Shown: positions 63,976 through 64,000 of the stretch, one piece after another
Position numbering within the stretch: position 1 is the stretch's first letter
Layout: each line of letters starts with the position of its first letter
Program-made: the position numbers and the translations under genes
Source: Taklimakanibacter albus
GTDB taxonomy: Bacteria; Pseudomonadota; Alphaproteobacteria; Rhizobiales; Aestuariivirgaceae
Length of the DNA stretch: 64,000 bases
Direction: 5' to 3'
Assembly: GCF_016595235.1 (NCBI RefSeq)
Contig: NZ_JAENHL010000008.1
Span: forward strand, 197,246-261,245
The notes under the pieces: model-generated
Database searches by the model: none
What the model was told of the DNA's origin: nothing
The model's input: only the letters and a program-made list of their open reading frames with translations

Positions 63976-64000
63976 TTCCTTGATCTCCAGGTGTCTGGCC

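Overview
The window is a GC-rich chromosomal segment of an alphaproteobacterium, most likely of the order Hyphomicrobiales (Rhizobiales). The evidence is alphaproteobacterial lineage proteins (DUF2093, DUF3422, a BA14K-like secreted protein, a class II DAHP synthase, a short type-II Psd next to PssA), an intergenic palindrome at 53472-53520 of a type widespread in rhizobial genomes, and GTGA/ATGA gene overlaps throughout. The genus cannot be fixed. I see no rRNA, tRNA, CRISPR array, prophage or transposase. No gene-free stretch exceeds 300 bases; the longest are 15787-16068 and 57575-57843.

Layout. 1-2679: the end of a catabolic operon (BKACE-family Claisen-type enzyme, hotdog thioesterase, two-subunit aconitase X). 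2715-4266: phosphatidylethanolamine synthesis (psd-pssA). 4314-8023: an Atm1-type ABC exporter overlapping a LysM envelope protein. 8145-15786: a LOG-family hydrolase, RarD, a secreted trypsin-like protein, cysS-cimA and a DrrAB-type ABC exporter. 16069-19358: three EamA transporters and an unknown protein built from an internal duplication. 19422-27210: an operon of an RpiR regulator, a Dpp/Opp-type peptide importer and an M81 (MlrC) metallopeptidase. 27286-33106: a PhnA-domain protein, DAHP synthase, xseA, small envelope proteins and purD.

33103-37149 is a tightly coupled run after purD: a class III nucleotide cyclase, a fluoroacetate-dehalogenase-like hydrolase, an aminoglycoside-phosphotransferase-fold protein and a patatin-like lipase. 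37172-40201 is a three-gene module (berberine-bridge-type flavoprotein, cytochrome c, LysR) bracketed by two copies of a 52-nt direct repeat, which suggests insertion between the patatin gene and tadA. 40249-42994 holds tadA, an rRNA pseudouridine synthase, a LysE exporter and rsmD. 43007-43840 is a decayed toxin-antitoxin locus: intact antitoxin, PIN toxin without its N-terminus. 43909-46376 has a GlxA-type regulator divergent from an SDR, followed by a convergent MAPEG protein. 46479-50452 has mutL, a LysR/PNPOx-like pair and a small secreted protein.

50457-57574 begins with a 178-bp MITE-like inverted repeat and continues with the minus-strand run ileS-lspA-lipoprotein-M16-M16. 57844-60723 encodes an exported 959-residue WD40/Ig/caspase-like protein with an intact His-Cys dyad, convergent with an ECF sigma/anti-sigma pair (60834-62098). 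The window ends with a DUF3422 membrane protein and an OhrR-like MarR regulator. Repeats recur between genes: a 51-nt REP-like element (46417, 60713), a second hairpin family (about 29070, 54114) and the 52-nt pair. The most unusual items are the exported caspase, the repeat-bracketed redox module, the full defluorinase residue set, the BKACE/AcnX operon and the truncated PIN toxin separated from its antitoxin by one in-frame TAG.
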